A stretch of 6,619 nt of DNA from an uncultured Prevotellaceae bacterium (GCA_905202115.1 CAJKQZ010000137.1:1-6619), one strand, 5' to 3'; shown: positions 1-6,491, counted from the first letter of the stretch. Notes: generated by a model from the sequence alone, not told the origin. Numbers and translations: made by a program.

Positions 1-1
1 G

Positions 2-1408
2 GCGATAGAATTGTCGTTTGTACGTTACGTAATGACAGACGAGGTTAATAAAGACGGATCCGGCGGTTGCGGTGACCGCTCCGATAAGGTGGAATGGGAT
101 TCCTCTATTGTTGCCGACTTGCTTGATGCGTCTAAATCCATGCCTGTCGAAGCTAATTCGGTACGTCCTATATGGATAAATGTATGGGTGCCTGAAGGAA
201 CCGTTCCTGGGGTTTATAAGGCTAAGCTCGTTATTGAGGGAGAGGGCATGAAAACAATCCAGCTTCCTTATGAAATAACTGTAACTTCAAGAATCCTTCC
301 CGCTCCGGAAGATTGGACATATCATCTTGATTTGTGGCAGAATCCTTATTCGGTAGCGCGCTTTTATAATGTACCTCTATGGAGCGAAGAGCATTTCGAT
401 TATATGCGTCCGATAATGACGCGCTATGCCAATGCCGGCGGTAAGGTAATAACGGCTTCTGTTATCGATCGTCCCTGGAACGGACAAACGGAAGACGCTT
501 TTTCGAGTATGGTTTCTAAGGTTAAGCTCATAGACGGAACCTGGAGGTATGATTATACCGTATTCGATCGTTGGGTCGAGTTTATGATGTCGTGTGGCGT
601 TAAGGAACAAATTGATTGTTACACGGTTGTTCCCTGGGCTTTGCGTTTCGATTATTACGACCAGGCTACCAATTCGGTTAAGGTGGTCAATGCAAATCCT
701 GGCGAGGATGAGTACGAGAACTATTGGATACCTTTTCTCAAGGATTTCGCTTCCCACCTGCGAACAAAAGGCTGGCTCAGCCGCACGGCAATAGCGATGG
801 ATGAGCGTCCCAAAGATGCAATGGCTGCGGCAGAGAAAGTAATCTTTACGGCTTGTCCCGAATTGAAAATAGCAGGAGCTATACATTATTATCCGGAAGT
901 GGAACCTAAAATATACGACCTTTGCCTCGGCTATGGTGAAACTGTTCCGCAGAATGTACTTGAACGTCGTCGCAAGGAAGGTAAGAAAACTACTGTCTAC
1001 ACCTGCTGTTCGGAGGCTTACCCGAATACATTCACTTTCTCGGCTCCTGCCGAGGCCGTTTGGATTCCTCTGCATTCGGCAGCGATAGGAGTTGACGGAT
1101 ATTTACGCTGGGCTTATAACAGTTGGACGAAAAATCCTTTGCAGGATTCGCGTTTCCGAACATGGGCTGCCGGAGATTGCTATATGGTTTATCCCAATTC
1201 TTCATCCGTTCGTTTTGAGCGTTTGATCGAGGGTATTCAGTATGTAGAGAAGATAAAGATTCTCAGAAAAGAGTTCGCTAAGAATAACGATACCGGCAAA
1301 CTGAAATTACTTGATGAGGCTGTGTCGAAATTCGTACCTATGAATTTGAAAGGCGACAATGCAACTCAAATGGTTAACGAGTTTAAATATGTGTTCGACA
1401 AACTTTAA
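2..1408 (+). CDS. GH123-type beta-N-acetylgalactosaminidase-like glycoside hydrolase, 5'-partial
   Basis: The frame is open from base 2 to the TAA at 1406-1408, and the codons before the first possible start (TTG at 11) carry no stop, so the gene begins off the left edge. Residue numbers here count from base 11. The first ~95 residues look like the end of a beta-sandwich (WINVWVPEGTVPGVYKAKLVI, then an ITVT strand). From about residue 100 comes the (beta/alpha)8 catalytic region formerly called DUF4091. An adjacent Asp-Glu pair, D264-E265 in the string AMDERP, matches the catalytic pair of GH123 enzymes, where Asp orients the substrate N-acetyl group and Glu is the acid/base. A late aromatic stretch, GYLRWAYNSW (363-372), is also typical. 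Family members are ~560-590 residues, so roughly 100 residues are missing. Known members release beta-linked GalNAc from host glycans. Any signal peptide is out of view. GH123 relatives of other specificity cannot be excluded. Confidence 0.82.
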   Translation, partial: AIELSFVRYVMTDEVNKDGSGGCGDRSDKVEWDSSIVADLLDASKSMPVEANSVRPIWINVWVPEGTVPGVYKAKLVIEGEGMKTIQLPYEITVTSRILPAPEDWTYHLDLWQNPYSVARFYNVPLWSEEHFDYMRPIMTRYANAGGKVITASVIDRPWNGQTEDAFSSMVSKVKLIDGTWRYDYTVFDRWVEFMMSCGVKEQIDCYTVVPWALRFDYYDQATNSVKVVNANPGEDEYENYWIPFLKDFASHLRTKGWLSRTAIAMDERPKDAMAAAEKVIFTACPELKIAGAIHYYPEVEPKIYDLCLGYGETVPQNVLERRRKEGKKTTVYTCCSEAYPNTFTFSAPAEAVWIPLHSAAIGVDGYLRWAYNSWTKNPLQDSRFRTWAAGDCYMVYPNSSSVRFERLIEGIQYVEKIKILRKEFAKNNDTGKLKLLDEAVSKFVPMNLKGDNATQMVNEFKYVFDKL

Positions 1409-1558
1409 TGTGAAAAATGTATACTGTCAATTACAGATAATATGAATGCTTCGCACGTCGGCCTTTGTCGATTGTAGGGTATAAGGCTTTTCCGTTGCTT
1501 TGGTGACGGATTTCGGAATATTTTCCCGAGCCTTTTTCATACAGGCAAAAGGAGCGTG

Positions 1559-1629
1559 AAAAAACATCTCTGAGATATTTTAAATTATCTCAGACATATT
1601 TTAAAATATCTCAGAGATAATTTTTATTT
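1559..1629. terminator. Possible bidirectional intrinsic terminator
   Basis: The perfect 19-bp stem (1566-1584 with 1600-1618) is followed on the + strand by a T-rich run (1621-1629) and preceded by six A (1559-1564), which would be a U-run for minus-strand transcripts. That layout fits a bidirectional terminator ending the glycosidase transcript. Against it, the stem is AT-rich, lies ~160 bp past the stop codon, and its sequence is better explained by three phased palindromes. An alternative 9-bp hairpin (1569-1577 with 1586-1594) would compete with the long stem. Confidence 0.35.
1565..1628. repeat. Three tandem 21-bp units, each containing a 13-bp palindrome
   Basis: Units start at 1566, 1587 and 1608, each exactly 21 bp long. 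Units 1 and 2 match at 18 of 21 positions, and units 2 and 3 at 16 of 21. Each unit opens with a palindrome of the form TATCTCWGAGATA. The copy centred on 1613 is perfect (TATCTCAGAGATA), the copy centred on 1571 is perfect over its inner 11 bp, and the copy centred on 1592 has one mismatched pair. Equal 21-bp spacing places the three sites on the same face of B-DNA, two turns apart, which would suit a dimeric regulator binding cooperatively. The same bases also form a perfect 19-bp inverted repeat (1566-1584 with 1600-1618) around a 15-nt loop, so an RNA-level role is an alternative. The regulator is not identified. Confidence 0.75.
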
Positions 1630-1776
1630 GCTCCCGAAGCGTTCTGAAGTATTACAATCGGATATGTATAAGTCGTAGTTGTTAGGATAAACATTGAGGA
1701 GGCCGATCAAGCTGTGCGATTAATATATTTAACTTTTAGCCACAATTGATAGCAGATATAAAAAATAAAGCCGAAT

Positions 1777-2220
1777 ATGAACATGAAATTAACGGGAACA
1801 ATCGCAGGTTTTGCGACAATGTTTTTTATAAGCGTTTTAATGTTTGCGGGCGTAAGTTGTTCGAATGATAAAACGGCGCAAATCAAGGAAGAAATAGCGG
1901 CAGCGTATGCCGCCGCGTCTGAAAATCTTGACAATGCTCACAGCACTGCCGACGCTGAACGTGTAAGCGGACAGTTGCAAGAAACACTTGACGGCATAAA
2001 TCGTAAATACAAAGATGTATACGAAACGATGAGCAGGAAAGAGCTGACTTCGTTGCAGAATTTTTGCAAGGAGCAGCGGAATGATTTATACGATAAGGCA
2101 AGCGGTAACGGCAAAATGCTTATAGACGGCATTTCTTCGGCCACCTATGATGCTTTTGGCGTTACTGTGGGCATAAACGAGGTCGTTATTTCTGTCAATG
2201 ACGACGCCTCTGAAAATTAA
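1777..2220 (+). CDS. Small predicted lipoprotein of unknown function
   Basis: The protein has 147 residues. The N-terminus has one Lys (K4), a hydrophobic stretch (about residues 5-24) and then GVSC with C28, a plausible relaxed lipobox, so the mature lipoprotein would start at C28 and be anchored in the inner or outer membrane. After the cysteine comes SNDK, with only one acidic residue, so a Bacteroidota surface-export signal is not clear. Residues 33-110 are Ala-, Glu- and Lys-rich and look helical, possibly coiled coil. The end (GVTVGINEVVISVNDD) looks like a short beta segment. M3 is an alternative start and would leave the signal peptide intact. No Shine-Dalgarno is visible. I recognise no family. 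ftsY starts 40 bp downstream, so co-transcription is possible, but nothing in the sequence suggests a shared function. Confidence 0.72.
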   Translation: MNMKLTGTIAGFATMFFISVLMFAGVSCSNDKTAQIKEEIAAAYAAASENLDNAHSTADAERVSGQLQETLDGINRKYKDVYETMSRKELTSLQNFCKEQRNDLYDKASGNGKMLIDGISSATYDAFGVTVGINEVVISVNDDASEN

Positions 2221-2260
2221 AAATAGAAATTAATGGTAAACTTAATAACAAACCTGTAGA

Positions 2261-3220
2261 ATGAGTGGCTTTTTCAGTTTTTTTTCACGCGACAAGCAAC
2301 AGAAGTTGGATTCCGGTCTTGACAAGACCAAAAAATCTCTGTTTAGCAAGTTGGCTCACGTTGTAGTGGGCAAAAGTCAGATAGATGACGACGTATTGGA
2401 TTCATTGGAGGAAACTTTGATAACTTCGGATATCGGCGTCGACACCACTCTCGAGATAATCAAACGCATACAGGCCCGTGTGGCCCGCGATAAATACGTC
2501 GGTGTAGATGAACTCAACCGTTTGTTGTGTGAGGAAATAGCGGAAATGCTTGCAGACAACGAACCGCAGAATACTACATTCGAAAAAATAGGAAAACGAG
2601 ACGTTCCCTATGTAATAATGGTAGTCGGTGTCAACGGCGTAGGAAAGACAACTACAATAGGAAAGCTCTCCAATATGTTCAAGCAAGCAGGATTGAACGT
2701 CGTTCTCGGTGCCGCCGATACTTTCCGCGCAGCCGCGATAGAACAGCTTTCGATATGGGGAGAAAGAATAGGAGTACCTGTTATAAAACAGCAAATGGGC
2801 AGCGATCCCGCAAGTGTTGCGTTCGACACTCTGCGCTCCGCTGTTGCGAGTAAGGCTGATGTCGTGATTATCGACACAGCCGGCCGTCTGCATAATAAAG
2901 TAGGATTGATGAATGAGCTCACAAAAATAAAAACAGTTATGAAGAAAGTCGTTCCTACGGCTCCAGACGAGGTTCTTCTTGTACTCGACGGCTCTACGGG
3001 GCAGAATGCGTTTGAACAGGCAAAGCAGTTTACTCTCGCAACTGAAGTGAGCGCTCTTGCGATAACGAAACTCGACGGAACAGCTAAGGGAGGTGTTGTC
3101 ATAGGAATATCCAATCAATTGAAAGTTCCGGTAAAATATATCGGGCTGGGTGAGAAAATAGACGATCTCCAACTTTTCGACTGTAATGCTTTTGTCCGTT
3201 CTTTGTTTGATCAGAAATAA
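2261..3220 (+). CDS. ftsY: Signal recognition particle receptor FtsY
   Basis: This is the SRP-type GTPase that docks Ffh-ribosome complexes at the inner membrane for co-translational insertion. The 319 residues comprise only the N and G domains. The acidic A domain of E. coli FtsY is absent, as is usual in this phylum. In its place the first residues (MSGFFSFFSRDK) form a short hydrophobic-then-basic segment suited to membrane contact. G-domain motifs are all present: P-loop GVNGVGKTT (123-131), DTFRAAA (from D153), DTAGR (205-209), TKLD (269-272) and the closing GLGEKIDDL (295-303). Start and length agree with the family. There is no clear Shine-Dalgarno. rimO follows after 15 bp, so the two are almost certainly co-transcribed. 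Confidence 0.97.
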   Translation: MSGFFSFFSRDKQQKLDSGLDKTKKSLFSKLAHVVVGKSQIDDDVLDSLEETLITSDIGVDTTLEIIKRIQARVARDKYVGVDELNRLLCEEIAEMLADNEPQNTTFEKIGKRDVPYVIMVVGVNGVGKTTTIGKLSNMFKQAGLNVVLGAADTFRAAAIEQLSIWGERIGVPVIKQQMGSDPASVAFDTLRSAVASKADVVIIDTAGRLHNKVGLMNELTKIKTVMKKVVPTAPDEVLLVLDGSTGQNAFEQAKQFTLATEVSALAITKLDGTAKGGVVIGISNQLKVPVKYIGLGEKIDDLQLFDCNAFVRSLFDQK

Positions 3221-3235
3221 TTTAATGCAAGGCAG

Positions 3236-4669
3236 ATGAGCGGAGTTATAGATATAATAACAATGGGCTGTTCTAAGAATCTTGTCGATTCGGAGCAACT
3301 TATTTATCGTCTTAACAGCATAGGTTTCGACGTATATCATAATCCCGATGATATACATGGAGGAATAGCTGTTGTTAATACGTGCGGATTTATCGAATCG
3401 GCCAAGCAGGAAAGCATAGATATGATTCTTGAGCTCTGTCAGGCTAAAGAAGAAGGGCGTCTTGAGAGATTGTACGTCATGGGGTGCCTGTCGCAACGAT
3501 ACAAGGAGCAATTGGAAAAAGAAATACCGCAGGTCGACGAATATTTCGGCAAGTTCGATTGGAAAACATTGATAACCCGCCTTGCAGATTATGTTCCTAA
3601 AAAAACGAAGTCTGCAAGACGACAGGGCAATTCTGTTGTAGCGCCGTTCAAAGCCGTTTCTTGTTCGGACAATCCCTCTTTTGTTACTATGACAAGGGAT
3701 GAAGGAATGTCGGCAAGCGTTTCTCCCGACGAAAAGCGTGTGATAACAACTCCCCGACACTATGCGTATATAAAAATATCCGAAGGCTGTGACCGCCGCT
3801 GCTCTTATTGCGCTATTCCTTTGATTACCGGCAGGCAGGTGAGCCGCAAAATGGAAGATATCGAGGCCGAAGTTCGTGCTCTTGTCGCTTCCGGAACGAA
3901 AGAGTTTCAGATAATCGCACAGGATTCCACCTCTTATGGAACCGATGTCTATAATCGCCGCGCTTTGCCCGAGCTTGTAGAACGGCTTTCCGACATAGAG
4001 GGCGTGGAATGGCTGAGAATTCATTATGCTTATCCTAATGATTTTCCTTTCGACCTGTTGCGGGTCATTAGGGAACGCGAAAATGTCTGCAAGTATTTCG
4101 ACATCGCGTTGCAGCACGTTAATAATAAGGTTCTTTCCGGAATGCACCGCAACATAACAAGCCGAGAAACTTATGACCTTTTGGCTCGTATTCGTGAAGA
4201 AGTACCCGGAATAGCTTTGCGTACCACCTTAATGGTCGGGTTCCCTGGCGAAGACGAGGCGGCTTTCGAAGAACTCGAACGTTTTGTGCGTGAAGTGCGT
4301 TTTGAGCGTATGGGTGCGTTTGCATATAGCGAAGAGGAAGGCACCTTTGCCGCTAAACATTACGAAGATTCCATTCCCGAGGAACTGAAACAGCAACGTT
4401 TGGAACGCATTATGGCTGTTCAGCAGCGCATATCGGCCGAATTGTGCGCCGAGAGGGTTGGAAAAACGTTGAAAACCGTGATAGACAGAGTGGAAGGCGA
4501 TTATTTCGTCGGCCGCACGCAGTTCGACTCCCCCGAGGTTGACGGCGAAGTTCTCATTGACGCAAAGAAAGCGGGAGCGGTGGCCGGAAAACTTCAAGTG
4601 GGGCAGTTCTATGACGCAAGGATAGTATCTTCTACCGAGTTTGACCTTTTTGCCGAAGTCGGTGTCTGA
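3236..4669 (+). CDS. rimO: Ribosomal protein S12 methylthiotransferase RimO
   Basis: A radical SAM enzyme that adds a methylthio group to the conserved Asp of ribosomal protein uS12. It binds two iron-sulfur clusters. The N-terminal MTTase domain supplies C12 (GCSKN), C50 (NTCGF) and C84 (MGC). The radical SAM domain supplies C185, C189 and C192 in the CxxxCxxC string EGCDRRCSYCAIP. The C-terminal ~65 residues (from about KTLKTVIDR to the end) form the TRAM domain that contacts S12. GCSKNLVDSEQL at the N-terminus and TPRHYAYIKISEGC before the cluster point to RimO rather than MiaB. At 477 residues it is longer than the usual ~430-440. The excess is a spacer between the MTTase and radical SAM domains, about residues 122-165, basic at first and then Ser/Asp-rich, with an extra C143. 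It follows ftsY by 15 bp. Confidence 0.96.
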   Translation: MSGVIDIITMGCSKNLVDSEQLIYRLNSIGFDVYHNPDDIHGGIAVVNTCGFIESAKQESIDMILELCQAKEEGRLERLYVMGCLSQRYKEQLEKEIPQVDEYFGKFDWKTLITRLADYVPKKTKSARRQGNSVVAPFKAVSCSDNPSFVTMTRDEGMSASVSPDEKRVITTPRHYAYIKISEGCDRRCSYCAIPLITGRQVSRKMEDIEAEVRALVASGTKEFQIIAQDSTSYGTDVYNRRALPELVERLSDIEGVEWLRIHYAYPNDFPFDLLRVIRERENVCKYFDIALQHVNNKVLSGMHRNITSRETYDLLARIREEVPGIALRTTLMVGFPGEDEAAFEELERFVREVRFERMGAFAYSEEEGTFAAKHYEDSIPEELKQQRLERIMAVQQRISAELCAERVGKTLKTVIDRVEGDYFVGRTQFDSPEVDGEVLIDAKKAGAVAGKLQVGQFYDARIVSSTEFDLFAEVGV

Positions 4670-4710
4670 TTTATTATGTGGCGTTATAGGTTTAAGAAAT
4701 ATTAATATCA

Positions 4711-4717
4711 AAAGGAG
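4711..4717 (+). promoter_or_regulatory. Canonical Shine-Dalgarno of the HU gene
   Basis: AAAGGAG lies nine bases before the ATG at 4727. The other starts in this window have no comparable motif, which is normal for Bacteroidota, so this one stands out and supports the chosen start and strong expression of the HU protein. A TAGGTTTA at 4687-4694 is one base from the -7 promoter box, but no TTTG is suitably placed upstream, so an internal promoter remains only a possibility. Confidence 0.6.
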
Positions 4718-4726
4718 ACGAAATAA

Positions 4727-5011
4727 ATGAACAATAAAGAATTTGTCGGTGCTTTGTCGCAGAGTCTGAATCTGTCGCCGGCAGAGGTGCAGGAGCGTAT
4801 AAATGCCTTGAATACCGCTGTTGTCGGTATGCTTGGTGAAAACGATATGCTTACGCTCAAAAGTTTCGGTACGTTTGAGGTAAAAAAGCGCCTTGAACGT
4901 GTAGCCACGAATCCTGCAACGCAGCAAAAAATGCTTGTTCCTCCAAAACTCTCTCTCGTTTTCAAACCTTCATCTAGTCTTAAGGATGCAATAAACGATT
5001 TGCAGTCCTGA
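4727..5011 (+). CDS. HU family DNA-binding protein
   Basis: A 94-residue, full-length HU/IHF-fold protein, a dimeric nucleoid-associated protein that bends DNA. The N-terminal ~45 residues are the helical dimerisation part (NNKEFVGALSQSLNLSPAEVQERINAL). SFGTFEV (46-52) is the family signature at the start of the beta saddle. The DNA-binding arm holds NPAT with P63, the position of the intercalating proline in classical HU, followed by the final strand and helix (LVFKPSSSLKDAIND). The usual Arg before NP is Thr here (T61), and the arm has fewer basic residues than typical HU. It lies 57 bp after rimO, has its own strong ribosome binding site, and is followed 28 bp later by a second, membrane-anchored HU-domain protein. 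HU cannot be told from IHF alpha or beta by eye, so no symbol is given. Confidence 0.93.
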   Translation: MNNKEFVGALSQSLNLSPAEVQERINALNTAVVGMLGENDMLTLKSFGTFEVKKRLERVATNPATQQKMLVPPKLSLVFKPSSSLKDAINDLQS

Positions 5012-5039
5012 TTGCAACCATACCAAGCAACATGTAACT

Positions 5040-6392
5040 ATGGAGAAAAAAAATATATCCGATCTGGTAGATGCCATTATAGCTGTCCGTCCCGATGAAC
5101 GTGAGAACGCAGAGCAGTTTGTAAGGGAATTCTTCAATTTGCTGCGCACCGCTCTTTTGCGCGAACGTTTCGTAAAAGTGCGCGGTTTCGGTACGTTTAA
5201 GCTGGTGGATGTCTCGCCACGCGAGAGCATAAATGTAAATACCGGCGAGCGCATAGAAATAGGGGGGCATTATAAGGTTACTTTCACGCCTGACACTTCA
5301 ATGCGCGATGCTGTAAACAGTCCGTTCGCTCATTTGCAGGCTTTCGTTATCAACGAGGGTACCAATCTTGATGATATGATGCGTATAGACGAAGATGATA
5401 CGCTTGCAGATACGCCTACAGAGGTTTCTAAAGCGGAACTTCCCGCTTCGGATTCTATTGAGGTCTCTGAAAGTGATATCGATTATTCGAAGAAAGCATC
5501 CGATGATATTGTAGATTTCGTTGTGGAGCAGAATATTAAGAGCGTACCGCCTTCTCAGACGGATTCTGTCGCAGCAAGGAAAGAGGAGGCGCCGCAGAAT
5601 ATTGAAGATGTAGCAGAAACAGAGGCTTTTACGTCTGAATATTTTTCTGCTTCAGAAGATAAAAGCGCGGTTCCGGCCGGTGGTGCCGACGCAGAACCGC
5701 AACAGCAGCCGGACATAGCTGTAGAAGAGTCTCTTTCGTCAGACAAGGCGAATAACTCTGCCGATGATAATACAGACATTTCACATGCAGAGTATTTTGC
5801 CGCAAATTATGATACCGACGAGCAACAGAGCGAAAAGCGTTCCTGGATAAAATATCTGCTTTTGAGTGTTGCGGGAGTATTGCTTTTAATAATAGGATAT
5901 ATAGCCGGTTATAATCGTTTGTTCGATACAATGTTCCAATCATGTAAACTTGAAGAAAAGAGCTCTGTTGGTGCATTGAAAACAGTACGTGACGCAAAAC
6001 CTAAGGCTGTAATAACTTCTGAAATCTCGGCCAGTACTTCGGCCGATGATTCTGTAGGAAAATCAGTCGCACCTGCCGACGCGCAGAAAATAGCAGAGCA
6101 AAAACCGGTCAAGTCCGCAGAACCTGCGAAAAAGCCTGTCGAAAGCGTCAAAAAGTCTGCGCCGCATCCTATACTGCCTGTGCAGTCGGGAGATTCTTAT
6201 ATGATTGTAGGAGTGAGAGGAACGTATACAATTAAGCGCGGCGACGGAATAATACGTCTTGCCAAGCGCGAATATGGAGATAAGAGTATCGCCAAATATA
6301 TTCTTCGTCTCAACGACTTTTCTGATCCCGACAACATTCCTGTCGGTGTTGTAATTAAACTTCCGGAACTTGCTCCCGTAGTTTCGGAATAG
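5040..6392 (+). CDS. Membrane-anchored HU-domain protein with periplasmic LysM domain
   Basis: The 450 residues fall into five parts. Residues 1-93 are an HU-like domain with the signature GFGTF (49-53), a DNA-arm segment INVNTGERIEI and the closing helix SMRDAVN. Residues 94-263 are a low-complexity acidic linker rich in Asp, Glu and Ser, with two copies of an EYFxA motif (200-204 and 251-255). Residues 270-291 are a single hydrophobic helix, preceded by K266-R267. Residues 292-386 are a Lys/Pro/Ala-rich linker with the protein's only cysteine, C302. Residues 390-444 are a LysM domain (TYTIKRGDGIIRLAKREYGD, ending in IPVGVVIKLP), which binds peptidoglycan in characterised families. Positive residues before the helix and the TonB-like linker after it support an N-in, C-out inner-membrane topology. 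The proline that intercalates into DNA in HU is V66 here. Domain identities are seen in the sequence; the DNA-to-wall tether role is inference. The terminator at 6449 ends the transcript. Confidence 0.9.
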   Translation: MEKKNISDLVDAIIAVRPDERENAEQFVREFFNLLRTALLRERFVKVRGFGTFKLVDVSPRESINVNTGERIEIGGHYKVTFTPDTSMRDAVNSPFAHLQAFVINEGTNLDDMMRIDEDDTLADTPTEVSKAELPASDSIEVSESDIDYSKKASDDIVDFVVEQNIKSVPPSQTDSVAARKEEAPQNIEDVAETEAFTSEYFSASEDKSAVPAGGADAEPQQQPDIAVEESLSSDKANNSADDNTDISHAEYFAANYDTDEQQSEKRSWIKYLLLSVAGVLLLIIGYIAGYNRLFDTMFQSCKLEEKSSVGALKTVRDAKPKAVITSEISASTSADDSVGKSVAPADAQKIAEQKPVKSAEPAKKPVESVKKSAPHPILPVQSGDSYMIVGVRGTYTIKRGDGIIRLAKREYGDKSIAKYILRLNDFSDPDNIPVGVVIKLPELAPVVSE

Positions 6393-6448
6393 TATGTCAT
6401 AGCTTGCCTATGCGAAAACGGTGTTGTTGGTGGGCTTTGAATAAATGC

Positions 6449-6491
6449 AACCGCTGCGATAAGAACAGGTTTTCTTGTTGTGGCGGTTTTT
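6449..6491 (+). terminator. Rho-independent terminator of the ftsY-rimO-HU cluster
   Basis: Bases 6449-6465 pair with 6472-6488 over 17 consecutive pairs, four of them G-U, around a six-base loop. The base of the stem is AACCGC/GCGGTT and runs into a T-run (6487-6491). It starts 56 bp after the stop of the membrane-anchored HU gene and is the only clear terminator downstream of ftsY, supporting one transcript from at least ftsY to this point. Confidence 0.75.

Larger units (their letters stand above)
1409..1776. other. 368-bp intergenic region with palindromic repeat array
   Basis: No supported gene lies here. The longest ATG reading I checked, at 1442, gives only 11 codons. The notable content is the repeat array at 1565-1628. 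A weak hairpin (GCCTT 1461-1465 with AAGGC 1483-1487, then four T) sits closer to the upstream gene. A TATATTTA at 1724-1731 is one base off the Bacteroidota -7 box (TAnnTTTG), but I see no TTTG at a suitable distance upstream, so no promoter is called for the downstream lipoprotein gene. Confidence 0.6.

Noticed and set aside
377..1075. 232-codon minus-strand open frame
   Set aside because: It is fully antisense to the GH123 catalytic region, shows no family motif, and is explained by codon use of the + strand gene.
1442..1477. Small gene starting with ATG in the intergenic gap
   Set aside because: Only 11 codons before TAG, with no ribosome binding site or recognisable peptide.
1461..1491. 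Terminator for the glycosidase gene
   Set aside because: The stem is only five base pairs with a 17-nt loop before four T, too weak to call.
1565..1628. CRISPR array
   Set aside because: The three 21-bp units are directly abutting with no unique spacers, are degenerate, and no cas gene is in view.
2402..4147. Long open frame of 581 codons on the minus strand
   Set aside because: It lies antisense to ftsY and rimO, both of which have complete catalytic motifs, and it spans the gap between them. Its translation is rich in Cys, Tyr, His and Ile without recognisable domains. This is a shadow of coding sequence on the + strand.
4699..4708. 10-bp palindrome ATATTAATAT upstream of the HU gene as an operator
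   Set aside because: It is pure A/T, occurs once, and such strings arise easily by chance in AT-rich gaps.
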